From positions 1-42,500 of the IMG/VR virus record IMGVR_UViG_3300046514_000400: a stretch of DNA of 42,500 nt. One strand, written 5' to 3'. Shown here piece by piece: positions 33,001-39,082 of the stretch. The notes beneath the pieces are model-generated. The model was not told the DNA's origin. It did no database searches and saw only the letters and a program-made list of their open reading frames with translations. A program made the position numbers and the translations under genes. The first letter of the stretch is position 1. Every line of letters begins with the position of its first letter. The DNA comes from a virus.

Positions 33001-34391
33001 TGGAGAAAGGAAGTTGGATGTTCGAGCAGGCGGAACAGTTAAACCGTCGGATAGCTTGGCGCGCCGCGTTGGATTTGGCGATGCAGAAGCCTAATTCGAA
33101 ATTTGTTAAAGACAGTATTAACATTGCGGCGGAGGAGTATCATGGTCTGATCAATGGAACCACGGTTCAGGGCCAAACCTTTACTCCACAGCAGGCGGCG
33201 GCGATAGTCACGGCAGCTAACGCTGTGAACCAGACGCAGTTTATCTATGCCCGCTATGATCGGCCGCGATTTATGCGAGGCAAGCTGGGTGTGTTTACGG
33301 TTTTTAAGAAATACATGCAGAGCGTTTTGTTTCTATTAGGTCAGAACAAGCGCGATGTATTGCCGCGCTACATGGTCGTTGCAATGGCGCTGGGAGGTTT
33401 AGGTGGCTTACCGCTCTACGATGATTTCAAATCTATGCTCCAGACTTTGGCTTATTGGCTCTTCGGAAAACACTTTAATCTGGATCAAGAGGTTCGGAAA
33501 TATGTTAATCAGTTTGCCAATGGTTCTATTGAGCCTGATCTGGTTTTGCATGGTCTGGCGCGCCGTGGGTTTGGTCTTCCTGCGCTGATTGATATGATGG
33601 GGAATAATCCGGGGCGCGGACTAACTGCTACACGGGCGCAGAATGTGCCGTTTCCGGTTCTTGATCGTAGTAGAGCCTTAAGCATGGGCAGCGCGTTGCC
33701 ATTCGATGTGTTCAAAGCTATGCGACCGACGGCGGATGTGGAGAAGGAAATCTCTGCCGATGCTCAGCAGGCAAGCGGCGCGATTCTGAGCGTGGGCTTT
33801 AACCTCTACAAGGCGCTTCAGGATCAGCAAAATGCATGGACGGATAGAAAGCGATGGGAAAACGTCATGCCGCGGGCGCTGGCGAATATTAGCAAGAGTT
33901 ACCGAGCTTTCGACGAGGGGCGCGAGCGCGCTAAGGGAGGTGTTACTTCTGCTTCCACTCTAGTAACCTATGACACGCGGGATACTGAGCAAATGATGGA
34001 AGCCTTTGCGCTCGCGGCGGGGTATAATAACTTGCGCCAACAGAGCAAGTGGGATACGATTCTGGCGGAGCAGGAAGTGTATAAATACTATGATTTGGAG
34101 AAGAATGGGCTTCTGAGCCAGATGTTTGAGGCTGGATATTCGCGGGATAAGGACCAGATTAATGCGGTGAGAATGGCAATTCAGAAGTTTAACGCCGACT
34201 TACCGAAGGAATTTAAGAGTCGCAGCATAACGAGCGATATGATTGAAAGGTCGATGCAAACGCATATGAGAGATAAGGCGATGAAAGATCGCGGGTTGCC
34301 GACACAGCTAACCAATATCCCGATTATGCGTTATATGGAGAAACTGTTTCCGGAGGCTAAGACGATGGAAATCAAGAAGGTCACGCAATGA
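27078..34391 (+). CDS. Giant virion protein with GHKL ATPase and metallopeptidase motifs
   Basis: 2437 codons. Residues 5-12, 33-39 and 462-467 carry DEELF-type motifs. Two Gly-rich hydrophobic stretches (about 208-235, 335-350) may be membrane-active. An Hsp90/histidine-kinase-type ATPase follows: E751-x3-N755, D789-x-G-x-G793 and GGLGIAK (818-824). H1275-E-x-x-H1279-x5-H1285 is an SprT/YgjP-like zinc site. Residues about 1494-2437 are a helical phage domain with KLGVFTVFKKYMQ and a hydrophobic MVVAMALGGLGGLPL. Such mixtures are known in large polyvalent phage proteins ejected with DNA. Codon bias at 31160-31539 suggests a frame switch and two ancestral genes. Confidence 0.7.
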   Translation: MPGSVLTDEELFNQPAGGGYSGVTTPAPQAQGISDEQLFSLPPSGPEPQLPTADQAPPAAQAPVAKAAPSGLETAFRYPWEGGKNVVQGGSTLMTSAAQGMSTLGRLFDKKQLDFMDKVDRGDIQAPYKLTLDQLRHGENMLSIDPYNYLEMSPDERKAFRATSQAEMELPAPMRPLYRAGTLGQKWIDDKFQNAPGWEKGFYHDLTAGAGSMAAGLGLGMIPGVGPALAGTTFVASDVGQQYEDAIKHGATEDQALRAASLGTVPGATNMADLLLPKLGTPGKVLSLIKRVGLRAVEGAFVEGGQEGLEQFLQNVIAKKIYDPNRAATEDVGYNALLGFLLGGGTSAALGGHGEGHAPTQADVGVQPVNPATVPQVSPIANENIQPWLRGAPGEQGPPLLPPEGPGPSGPLGPEPPPAMPPPAAELPPGFQQPANTNEPMPLPNNPAAPQELPADVSQQMEHDELFSDVPATPAGPPGAPQEGQGLPPTDISAAMRTHIPSHLSTTTEAAPVERPVNPQTGAPDAVQPTAPLVVPPYPNAPPSDIALASVPDSAFRADQATELHNAFTAQPYIDSVPLANMGFGPIQIDALQTAGLATNGVMSSNQYSTWVNERADRFARARAQGTTVSDDILGLGPSPNIIIKPRTVPVVPGPNVPMGIPAEANVVDPRIGAFLAQNTKAIDAQTIEQMQELDRAQSAAVKNETNPTPTSIKEEFDAIATNPDMNKQDIAQQLGAKLYGGSIDKVSVKEMFQNAFDTVKAVLEDKKVGLGTIDVVMDPKSRTISVKDNGEGMPPSVMGNQFLSIGGTMKRGTRPSGGLGIAKLAVLYSATNVHATSMRDGMIYELNTTGPQLYEAQENKKVAPKILPRRPTPKDLAMFPDGHGTLVQVTLPEVYQDPETFENKEVAFDHFQHSHPVLNNSPLFDNIRVTFNGTPIIGMGQSFPAAQFGRMPTVKFAHSDAKLYVSKAELPYAPDKNLHVLSNGLWQFSLKVSADPTKYWADSVPRTFYVDIASNVSPKHAGYPFELNRQGFSNAVRPGFSSLIQYLGLQYQQMELEKDAQTFGTLQYYEMGPDGKAVVLPKQEIKPTAPPPKTALSVIKPGDQVTVKEDGTIVVNGKVLPPMTPEQMKAFKINPAVLRVPQSEIRTDATLVHDNHTISDSKLRTLSFSDWSREKFGARYDQFIGELGEAFRELRDTVASVVEAGDKSGAFTDTGPKRWDYNTIRGIGVGVSFDPAYRGVSITVPFEAAFVNPFVTEYTDPGRAAVGLIGTMVHELAHHKERNHDAEFPAEMQRLLANLDVNAKGFNFNEFKHKVARIYVAHHDVFTGLRADFLGGTFDIKSVGNRFKDTGLGQDLNGRSFIGVDAFGSGTSRDAGLREWVSKGEAIPARVPGLTQSNAEVSERPAYVDSVRSTNESASAFAAAGSPGVLAVPQQPETSGIRKVLPRVLGPGGYSAGVGVAAAGGGGANVGGPTVGGPGGGGPGPVGPQLRAMAGHADRMNRWYKYMAGISQLVKSNMGFAPLLRYYYNVRESHGEEAKIHDAAVRLLKDWRRLGYKPGTPGDKLTQYIDDIANMRYRSQQEVSRGIQRQPTAQEEAQLKAKYGLSPEADAMYTRIKNMFDRFLAVVHRNALEQAQRNIKDPQQLVNRLNAINTQFAEYKNTPYFPFVNFGHHFVRVTDSKGAVVHFETFENRGILGRLGSKSAVSQQSRRFKELSQQYPPGSGYSVRYSTLPEAARPMVGMPNVLLADIKADPNVALTPQQQQALDELLYNRQAQGSFGARFRTKQYTPGYSMDFQRAFAKYFFHGAKFYTRQKYGWRMAEAIAEARTYQGNKAAAIADYMQDHMSNTVLDYTGDFGWAKGAIFMYALGYVPAAAAQNLTQTPMITFPFLGAKFGDFSASKALSKAMTNVKNYYKKGTYDNLTDFEARAMSYGIKNGYISETQAPAIAGLSQGNNLIDGIGGNQLQRGWTHFMEKGSWMFEQAEQLNRRIAWRAALDLAMQKPNSKFVKDSINIAAEEYHGLINGTTVQGQTFTPQQAAAIVTAANAVNQTQFIYARYDRPRFMRGKLGVFTVFKKYMQSVLFLLGQNKRDVLPRYMVVAMALGGLGGLPLYDDFKSMLQTLAYWLFGKHFNLDQEVRKYVNQFANGSIEPDLVLHGLARRGFGLPALIDMMGNNPGRGLTATRAQNVPFPVLDRSRALSMGSALPFDVFKAMRPTADVEKEISADAQQASGAILSVGFNLYKALQDQQNAWTDRKRWENVMPRALANISKSYRAFDEGRERAKGGVTSASTLVTYDTRDTEQMMEAFALAAGYNNLRQQSKWDTILAEQEVYKYYDLEKNGLLSQMFEAGYSRDKDQINAVRMAIQKFNADLPKEFKSRSITSDMIERSMQTHMRDKAMKDRGLPTQLTNIPIMRYMEKLFPEAKTMEIKKVTQ
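31150..31539 (+). other. Alternate-frame coding segment inside the giant gene
   Basis: In the +1 frame the DNA reads as an ordinary protein (LGQEHQEMPAYVNGLVRARR, then RESRDLPSLMQKLAKDP) to a TAG at 31537-31539. Of the last 31 codons before this stop, 25 end in G, the bias of surrounding genes. The giant gene's own frame there is Gly-rich with no such bias. An extra T in the TTTT at 31160-31163 would explain the switch; removing one base gives a first gene of 1486 codons, and a second could start at ATG 31557. Overprinting is the alternative. Confidence 0.5.
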
Positions 34392-34392
34392 T

Positions 34393-34566
34393 ATGAATAA
34401 GTTGGCTAATGCGGTGATTCAGGAATTAAAGACGGAGCCATTGCTTCTGGCGTTGGTAGTCACGAATTTGGTGTGGGTAGGCTTGACGACGTTTATGGCT
34501 TATAACCAAATGAATCGGATAGGTACGCTGGTGAAGTTTATAGCAGAACACTGTGCGGTGAAATAG
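34393..34566 (+). CDS. Small membrane protein, holin candidate
   Basis: 57 residues, ATG at 34393 with AAGG upstream, TAG at 34564. A short polar helix (MNKLANAVIQELKTEPL) is followed by one hydrophobic span (LLLALVVTNLVWVGLTTFMA) and a polar tail (NQMNRIGTLVKFIAEHCAVK). Place at the end of the late block and one-span build suit a class III-like holin or another lysis protein, but no endolysin is recognised next to it. Confidence 0.5.
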   Translation: MNKLANAVIQELKTEPLLLALVVTNLVWVGLTTFMAYNQMNRIGTLVKFIAEHCAVK

Positions 34567-34576
34567 GAGAGCAGCT

Positions 34577-34741
34577 ATGTCGATAGGGTTGGTTCTGGTT
34601 ATTATCCTTATTATTCTGCTGTTGGGCGGGTTCAGCGGCTTTGGGGGCGGGCCGTTCTACGGCACCGGCTACTATGGTGGCGGCGCGCTCGGGCTTGTGT
34701 TGGTGATAGTTTTGATTCTCGTCCTACTTGGTCGTTTTTGA
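34577..34741 (+). CDS. DUF3309-like small membrane protein
   Basis: 54 residues with TAGGAG before the ATG. Two hydrophobic segments (IGLVLVIILIILLLGG and GLVLVIVLILVLLGRF) flank a Gly/Phe/Tyr-rich loop with FYGTGYYGGG. That exact plan, including the LLLG and LVLLGR endings, is typical of DUF3309 proteins, which are frequent in Alphaproteobacteria. Role in the phage is unknown; a link to lysis or membrane change is plausible from position. It is the best host clue in the window. Confidence 0.7.
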   Translation: MSIGLVLVIILIILLLGGFSGFGGGPFYGTGYYGGGALGLVLVIVLILVLLGRF

Positions 34742-34836
34742 TGTTTGACACAACGTTACAGGAGGTGGTTGGGTATTTACTACTCGGGTTTGTGCTCGGG
34801 TATTTCGCGAAGCGTATCCATCAAATCTTCTGGTAA
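34741..34836 (+). CDS. Tiny membrane protein, last late gene
   Basis: 31 residues. Its ATG overlaps the preceding TGA by one base (TGATG). One hydrophobic span (VVGYLLLGFVLGYFA) is followed by a basic tail (KRIHQIFW), so the C-terminus probably stays cytoplasmic. With the two genes before it, it forms a trio of small membrane proteins ending the late block, 5 bp from the stop of the converging early gene. Confidence 0.45.
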   Translation: MFDTTLQEVVGYLLLGFVLGYFAKRIHQIFW

Positions 34837-34841
34837 CGCGC

Positions 34842-36182
34842 TTAGTGCGTGACCTTGGGCTTCACGCTGACGCCGTTCTCGTTATTGCGCTGGATGACCG
34901 TGAGCAGGTCGCCGTCGATGGCGTGTTTGAGGGCTAGTTTGAAGTCTTTTTCCGTCATAATGTTATAGCAGAGACGGTAGAGGTTTTTAGCCGTGATCCA
35001 ACTATGAGCGCGCACGAACGCAGTTAGCTCCGCGACGTGCTTGGCTTCGTCTACTACGCCGACGGATTCAAAGACTTTAATCATGGAGCTTTCGGTTGAA
35101 TTGAGAATAGTTTCGGCCTCGATCAGATCGGATTCGTGGATTAGTAAGTCGTCGCGCTGCGCCGCGGCGAGAACGATAGCTAACTTGTGCAAGTGCGTCT
35201 GCTTGCGCGCTAAGTAGCCACCGTAGCGTCCCGAGGCCATGGCTTTGGAGCTAGTGCTATTGTGCTTAGCATACCACTTTTCGCCCCAGAGATAAGCTCC
35301 GTCGGTTAACTCATAAGGGCCGACTAGTTTGGCCATATAGGCTAGGTCTTCGATGAGTTTGGATTCCATGGCGCTGTAATCGGCAGCCTTGATCTGCCGG
35401 CTCGGGTAGGCGGTAAAGTGGCGCTTCGCTTCGCCGTAGACGAAAACGATGCGCGAACCGATGCCTTCGCTTAGAAGGCTTACGGGGAAGTTCTGCTGCA
35501 ACCAACTTGGAGTAGTGGCGCTAATGATGTTGAGCCAGGCGTTTTCGATTTTGATCTCGCCGCTGGACTTGGTAGTGTGTAGAAATGGTCTCTCTTTGCC
35601 GTCCCACACGTCCGTGAGGAAGCTAATAAGGCTCTTGTCGTCGGGGCGGAGGAACGTGCCTAGCTCGCTAACGGAGCAAGTTAGCGCACTCATCATTATC
35701 GGCTTCATTGTGCCGTCGGGGAGCCTGTAGTCGGCGTATTCGACGGCGGCCTCGAATTGCTTTCCCAGGCCGTGCCAGGTCATAGAATCGGGACCAAAGT
35801 GAATACCGTCGACTTTGCGGAGGAGAGAGTGGCCAAGACCGAGCGACGTCGATTTCGTGACAATTCCTGCTGGACCGACGAAAACGATATAGAAATTTGG
35901 CGTCCACTTGAACAGTAGCTCGTCCTTCCACACTCGTCTACGCAGGACAGATGCAATAGTACTGACGCCGGTCCAAAAGTGAAAGTCAAGGGGAGCTTCG
36001 CTTTGAGCTGTGAAGTTGCAGTAGGCTTTTAGCCAGTGCGCAAAGTTGCGCTTTGGATTGGGCGAATTGGCCACAGCGGGAATTCCAAGTTTGGGGCGGA
36101 GTACGTGGAGTTCCTTGCCCCATGTTCCTAACTGGCTTTTTCCATCTCGCCCCAGGACTTGAGGCTCGACTTTAGGTCCCAC
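34842..36182 (-). CDS. DUF3987-like replication ATPase (helicase-like)
   Basis: Up to 446 residues. The N-terminal half (WLKAYCNFTAQSEAPLDFHF, then WTPNFYIVFVGPAGIVTKST) matches phage DUF3987-type ATPases, whose P-loops are often abnormal; here the loop is GPAGIVTKST, with Thr where Gly usually precedes Lys. The middle has SEGIGSRIVFVYGE and the C-terminus a winged-helix-like region (AKNLYRLCYNIMTEKDFKLA). It probably acts as a replicative helicase or loader. The GTG at 36182 overlaps the polymerase end by 55 bp; an in-frame GTG at 36074 is a possible alternative start. Confidence 0.65.
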   Translation of the reverse strand: MGPKVEPQVLGRDGKSQLGTWGKELHVLRPKLGIPAVANSPNPKRNFAHWLKAYCNFTAQSEAPLDFHFWTGVSTIASVLRRRVWKDELLFKWTPNFYIVFVGPAGIVTKSTSLGLGHSLLRKVDGIHFGPDSMTWHGLGKQFEAAVEYADYRLPDGTMKPIMMSALTCSVSELGTFLRPDDKSLISFLTDVWDGKERPFLHTTKSSGEIKIENAWLNIISATTPSWLQQNFPVSLLSEGIGSRIVFVYGEAKRHFTAYPSRQIKAADYSAMESKLIEDLAYMAKLVGPYELTDGAYLWGEKWYAKHNSTSSKAMASGRYGGYLARKQTHLHKLAIVLAAAQRDDLLIHESDLIEAETILNSTESSMIKVFESVGVVDEAKHVAELTAFVRAHSWITAKNLYRLCYNIMTEKDFKLALKHAIDGDLLTVIQRNNENGVSVKPKVTH

Positions 36183-36919
36183 GGAATTATCAGCGGATCG
36201 GGATAGGGAATTACAACTTCCAATGCTTTCCTGATTTCTGACACCATAGGGTTAGATTCCAGGTGGAATTGGAAATTGAGCGAGTCGTGGGTTTGGAGTA
36301 AGATTCCACTGTAGTCTCCTGTCGGAGGTACGTAACCCCGCCGGGCTTGGTGGGGCCAGTATTTGGCCTCAAGTTGAAGTGCTCCTCTATAGGTATTAAG
36401 GGCGACGGTAGATTGAGGGGTCCAAGCAAGCGCTTCAGTAAAGCAACTGTCGATGCGTCCAAAGAAAACGCGGCGGAAGCCAAAGGCGTTGACAATGGTT
36501 CTGTTGGAAGCGAGTTGAGACTTATAACGATTGTGCCATTGGCGAATACCTGGATGTAGAGCGAACCAACGGGTTTGAAATCGCTCGGATTCGTGAACAG
36601 TCCATCCGAGAGCTTGTGCCATGCCGCGAGCGGAGCCTCCGTAGTTCGTAAGATGCACGCCCCGTTTACAATCTTGGCGTCGCTTATTTCTAGCATAGGT
36701 GCCAGCGCCCAGGCGAGTGAATTCGGGTCCCCACATGGCTTCGGCGTTGACACTGTGGACGTCCAGTCCAAGTCGAAAAGCGGCTTTAAGGTCGTCATCG
36801 TTCGCCTCCCATGCCACGACTTGGGCATCGGCGCCCTTTAAGTCGGCTTCGTATTGGATATAATTTGGATCAGTTATGAAGAGCTTGCGGACGTTTGGTA
36901 GCACTATCTTGGTTACCAT
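36128..36919 (-). CDS. DNA polymerase A, C-terminal half (palm and fingers)
   Basis: 263 residues with motif A (YEADLKGADAQVVAWEAND), the O-helix motif B (RQDCKRGVHLTNYGG, i.e. R-x3-K-x7-YG) and motif C (QTHDSLNFQF). Motif C has Ser after the Asp where most family members have Glu. It lacks everything before motif A, which lies in the gene at 37277-39082. Its ATG at 36917-36919 has GGAAG at good spacing and overlaps the dUTPase-like gene by 50 bp, so it is translated as a separate subunit that should assemble with the other half. Confidence 0.85.
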   Translation of the reverse strand: MVTKIVLPNVRKLFITDPNYIQYEADLKGADAQVVAWEANDDDLKAAFRLGLDVHSVNAEAMWGPEFTRLGAGTYARNKRRQDCKRGVHLTNYGGSARGMAQALGWTVHESERFQTRWFALHPGIRQWHNRYKSQLASNRTIVNAFGFRRVFFGRIDSCFTEALAWTPQSTVALNTYRGALQLEAKYWPHQARRGYVPPTGDYSGILLQTHDSLNFQFHLESNPMVSEIRKALEVVIPYPDPLIIPWDLKSSLKSWGEMEKAS

Positions 36920-37277
36920 TGAGTTCTTCCACGGTCATCTGGGTTAGCGGGAGGAGAGCTATATAGGCAATGAGTTCTTCGTGGCGAACGTAATAAGTCT
37001 CGTGACTGCCGTTGTAGAGGGGAATTATGATTTCTCCAGGCAGGATAAAAGGTTCGGGAATAAAGAGACTGTGTTTTAGAATGTCTGTGTGAGTGATGGC
37101 GTAAAGAGTGTGGTTTGTGGGCAACTGGACGTTGAGCCCCGTGGCGAGCAAGCGGGTGGTTCGCGGGGGAATTAGGCATGTGTTACTTCGCCCTGTATTG
37201 CTAATGAGATAGGCGTGAAGTAGAAAGTTAGTTGGAACGATGGCGTCGGTGTGGAGTTTGCTAAAGGTTACCTTCAT
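36870..37277 (-). CDS. dUTPase-like protein between polymerase halves
   Basis: 135 residues. The order KLHTDAIVPTNFLLHAYLIS, IPPRTTRLLATGLNVQLPTN, LKHSLFIPEPFILPGEIIIP and ELIAYIALLPL follows the trimeric dUTPase fold. The catalytic loop (usually G-x-I-D-x-x-Y-x-G) is replaced by a segment without Asp or Tyr, and the C-terminal P-loop-like motif is missing, so it may bind but not cleave dUTP. The ATG at 37275-37277 overlaps the preceding TGA and has GAGG six bases upstream; a GTG one codon earlier is less likely. Confidence 0.65.
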   Translation of the reverse strand: MKVTFSKLHTDAIVPTNFLLHAYLISNTGRSNTCLIPPRTTRLLATGLNVQLPTNHTLYAITHTDILKHSLFIPEPFILPGEIIIPLYNGSHETYYVRHEELIAYIALLPLTQMTVEELNGNQDSATKRPQALHN

Positions 37278-39082
37278 CACTCATCCTCTTCGCCCTTTGT
37301 GAGGTTTTGTAGATTAGTACCTCGGCTAAATACGTTTTGGCTGGAGCTAAGGCGGTGAGTCTCCGTGCCGCCGGGATTATAGCTACAGCGCATCCGGCCG
37401 TCGCTTTCGATTGGGCTTTGAATAACTCCCACGGTATTGTCGGCGGAGCCGTATAGGTCTAAACGTTTAAAGAGGCCGGTGAATTCGGGATACCATTTGG
37501 TGAGTTGCATTAGAGCTTCTTTGCCCACTGTCCGATTCCCGGTTTTGCGATTTGAAACGGGGCGGAAGCCGAGGACGTCGTAAAAAAGCATAGCAGTTTG
37601 CTGCGCGCTGCGATACCAGGGTGGGTCGGTTTTCTTCTTGAGTTCTTTGACCATGGATTGGGGAATTATAGTTAACAATTCCCGTTCTAACCCGGTTAGT
37701 GCGCTCTGGAGTTCGAACAGCATCGAGCCGCGCCGGTCTACGTCAATACGGACCCCGCGGTTCATCATTCTCAAACACAATGCGTTGGTTTGCATTTTGA
37801 ATTCCATTTGATCTTCTTGCTTGGTCGCGGAAATGTATTTGCGTTGGGATTCGCAGATTTCCCACGTTCTCAAGTTATCCATACAATTATAATCCATGAG
37901 CGTCTGAAGATCGCGGAGCGCGTTCCAGTCTTTAACATCGTCTTTCCAATACCAATGGTATTTGCAATAGAGGCTGGACAAATAGCCCAGGTCCTTTGGC
38001 GTGCCGGGGAATAAAACGTTTTGAGCTAGCATAGTGTCGTGGGTGAGCGGAGGGCTTAGGCCCATTTCGTGCTGGATATATTGGGTGTCGTAGATATAGT
38101 TCTGCCCCACTACCTTTATTTTGGGGTGGGATAGGGTCTTCCGAATCCAAAGCAGGATTTCCGCTTCCTGTTCCGGAGTCCAATAGCTTTCAAATGATCC
38201 GTCAGATAGACCACGACGGATGAAGGGTACACACATGGCAAAGCGGGTGGAGTCTGCGAAACCCATGACGGAGATGAAGCGGCGTCGGACGGTTTCAATA
38301 TCGTTGGCGAGCCAGATGGTAGTCCCTTGGTTGGCCAGAGTGAGCCAATGACGAAACCTATTAACAGCTTCGCTAAAAGTCGGCGGACTGAGAAGCGTAG
38401 GAGCGGGCGAGGGGCGCCAGTCGTTGGCGAGGGCAAGGGGAACTCTGGCCTTAAGGTCGTGGACTGTGGGCGTGCGGTATTCCCATTGACGCATAATCGA
38501 CGCGGGGTGGACGATTGGTAACAGTCGGGTTGATCGCAGAGTTTGAATAGCATTGGCATCGGAGGTGAATTCCTTATGCGGTTCGCAATACCACATTGAG
38601 CCGCGCCAGTTCATTATTCCGTTAGGCGCCCAGGTTTGGAGTTCGGTGGGAACCAGGCGGTTTGAGGATTGTCGCAAGACTTCGCTCCCGGTGCATTGGC
38701 TGAGCGACCAGAGCGCATAGTTGCCTGCGCAAAGTACCAGCTTACGAGGTGACGCGGCAATTTGACGATAGAGGCGGGCAACTTCTCCGCGGACATAATC
38801 GCTTGGAGCAAGACCTCCGACGCGGGCTCCAACGTGACTGTGTTTAGGGTTAAAGAATCGCCAAGTTTCGTTATTCTGAGGTTTAGCGGCGACCACGTTA
38901 GTGCATAGTATTCGTGCTCGCTCGATTCGGGCTTCGGCGAGGATTCGGTTGAGTTCGTGCCCGGAACTACCGACAAACGGTTTTTGCGCATTGAGTTCCT
39001 CTATACCCCATGACTCGCCGACAAGGACTATGTCAGCGTCTTTGGGTCCACTTGTGCCGTACCAGAGATCAGAGTTTTCCAT
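37277..39082 (-). CDS. DNA polymerase A, N-terminal half with UDG-like and 3'-5' exonuclease domains
   Basis: 601 residues from ATG 39082. About residues 10-220 resemble family-4 uracil-DNA glycosylases (GESWGIEELNAQKPFVGSSG, CTNVVAAKP, HPASIMR) without the iron-sulphur cysteines, as in SPO1-type polymerases. The exonuclease has all three motifs: NDIETV, GQNYIYDTQYI and YNCMDNLRTWE. The final part is the thumb and start of the palm, ending HRLSSSQNVFSRGTNLQNL and then EEDE and a stop, just before where motif A should be. A TTG at 39127 is a possible earlier start. Confidence 0.85.
   Translation of the reverse strand: MENSDLWYGTSGPKDADIVLVGESWGIEELNAQKPFVGSSGHELNRILAEARIERARILCTNVVAAKPQNNETWRFFNPKHSHVGARVGGLAPSDYVRGEVARLYRQIAASPRKLVLCAGNYALWSLSQCTGSEVLRQSSNRLVPTELQTWAPNGIMNWRGSMWYCEPHKEFTSDANAIQTLRSTRLLPIVHPASIMRQWEYRTPTVHDLKARVPLALANDWRPSPAPTLLSPPTFSEAVNRFRHWLTLANQGTTIWLANDIETVRRRFISVMGFADSTRFAMCVPFIRRGLSDGSFESYWTPEQEAEILLWIRKTLSHPKIKVVGQNYIYDTQYIQHEMGLSPPLTHDTMLAQNVLFPGTPKDLGYLSSLYCKYHWYWKDDVKDWNALRDLQTLMDYNCMDNLRTWEICESQRKYISATKQEDQMEFKMQTNALCLRMMNRGVRIDVDRRGSMLFELQSALTGLERELLTIIPQSMVKELKKKTDPPWYRSAQQTAMLFYDVLGFRPVSNRKTGNRTVGKEALMQLTKWYPEFTGLFKRLDLYGSADNTVGVIQSPIESDGRMRCSYNPGGTETHRLSSSQNVFSRGTNLQNLTKGEEDE

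Noticed and set aside
36128-39082. Intein or homing endonuclease as cause of the polymerase split
   Set aside because: The intervening gene reads as a dUTPase-like protein, and no splice-junction Cys/His-Asn or endonuclease motifs are seen.
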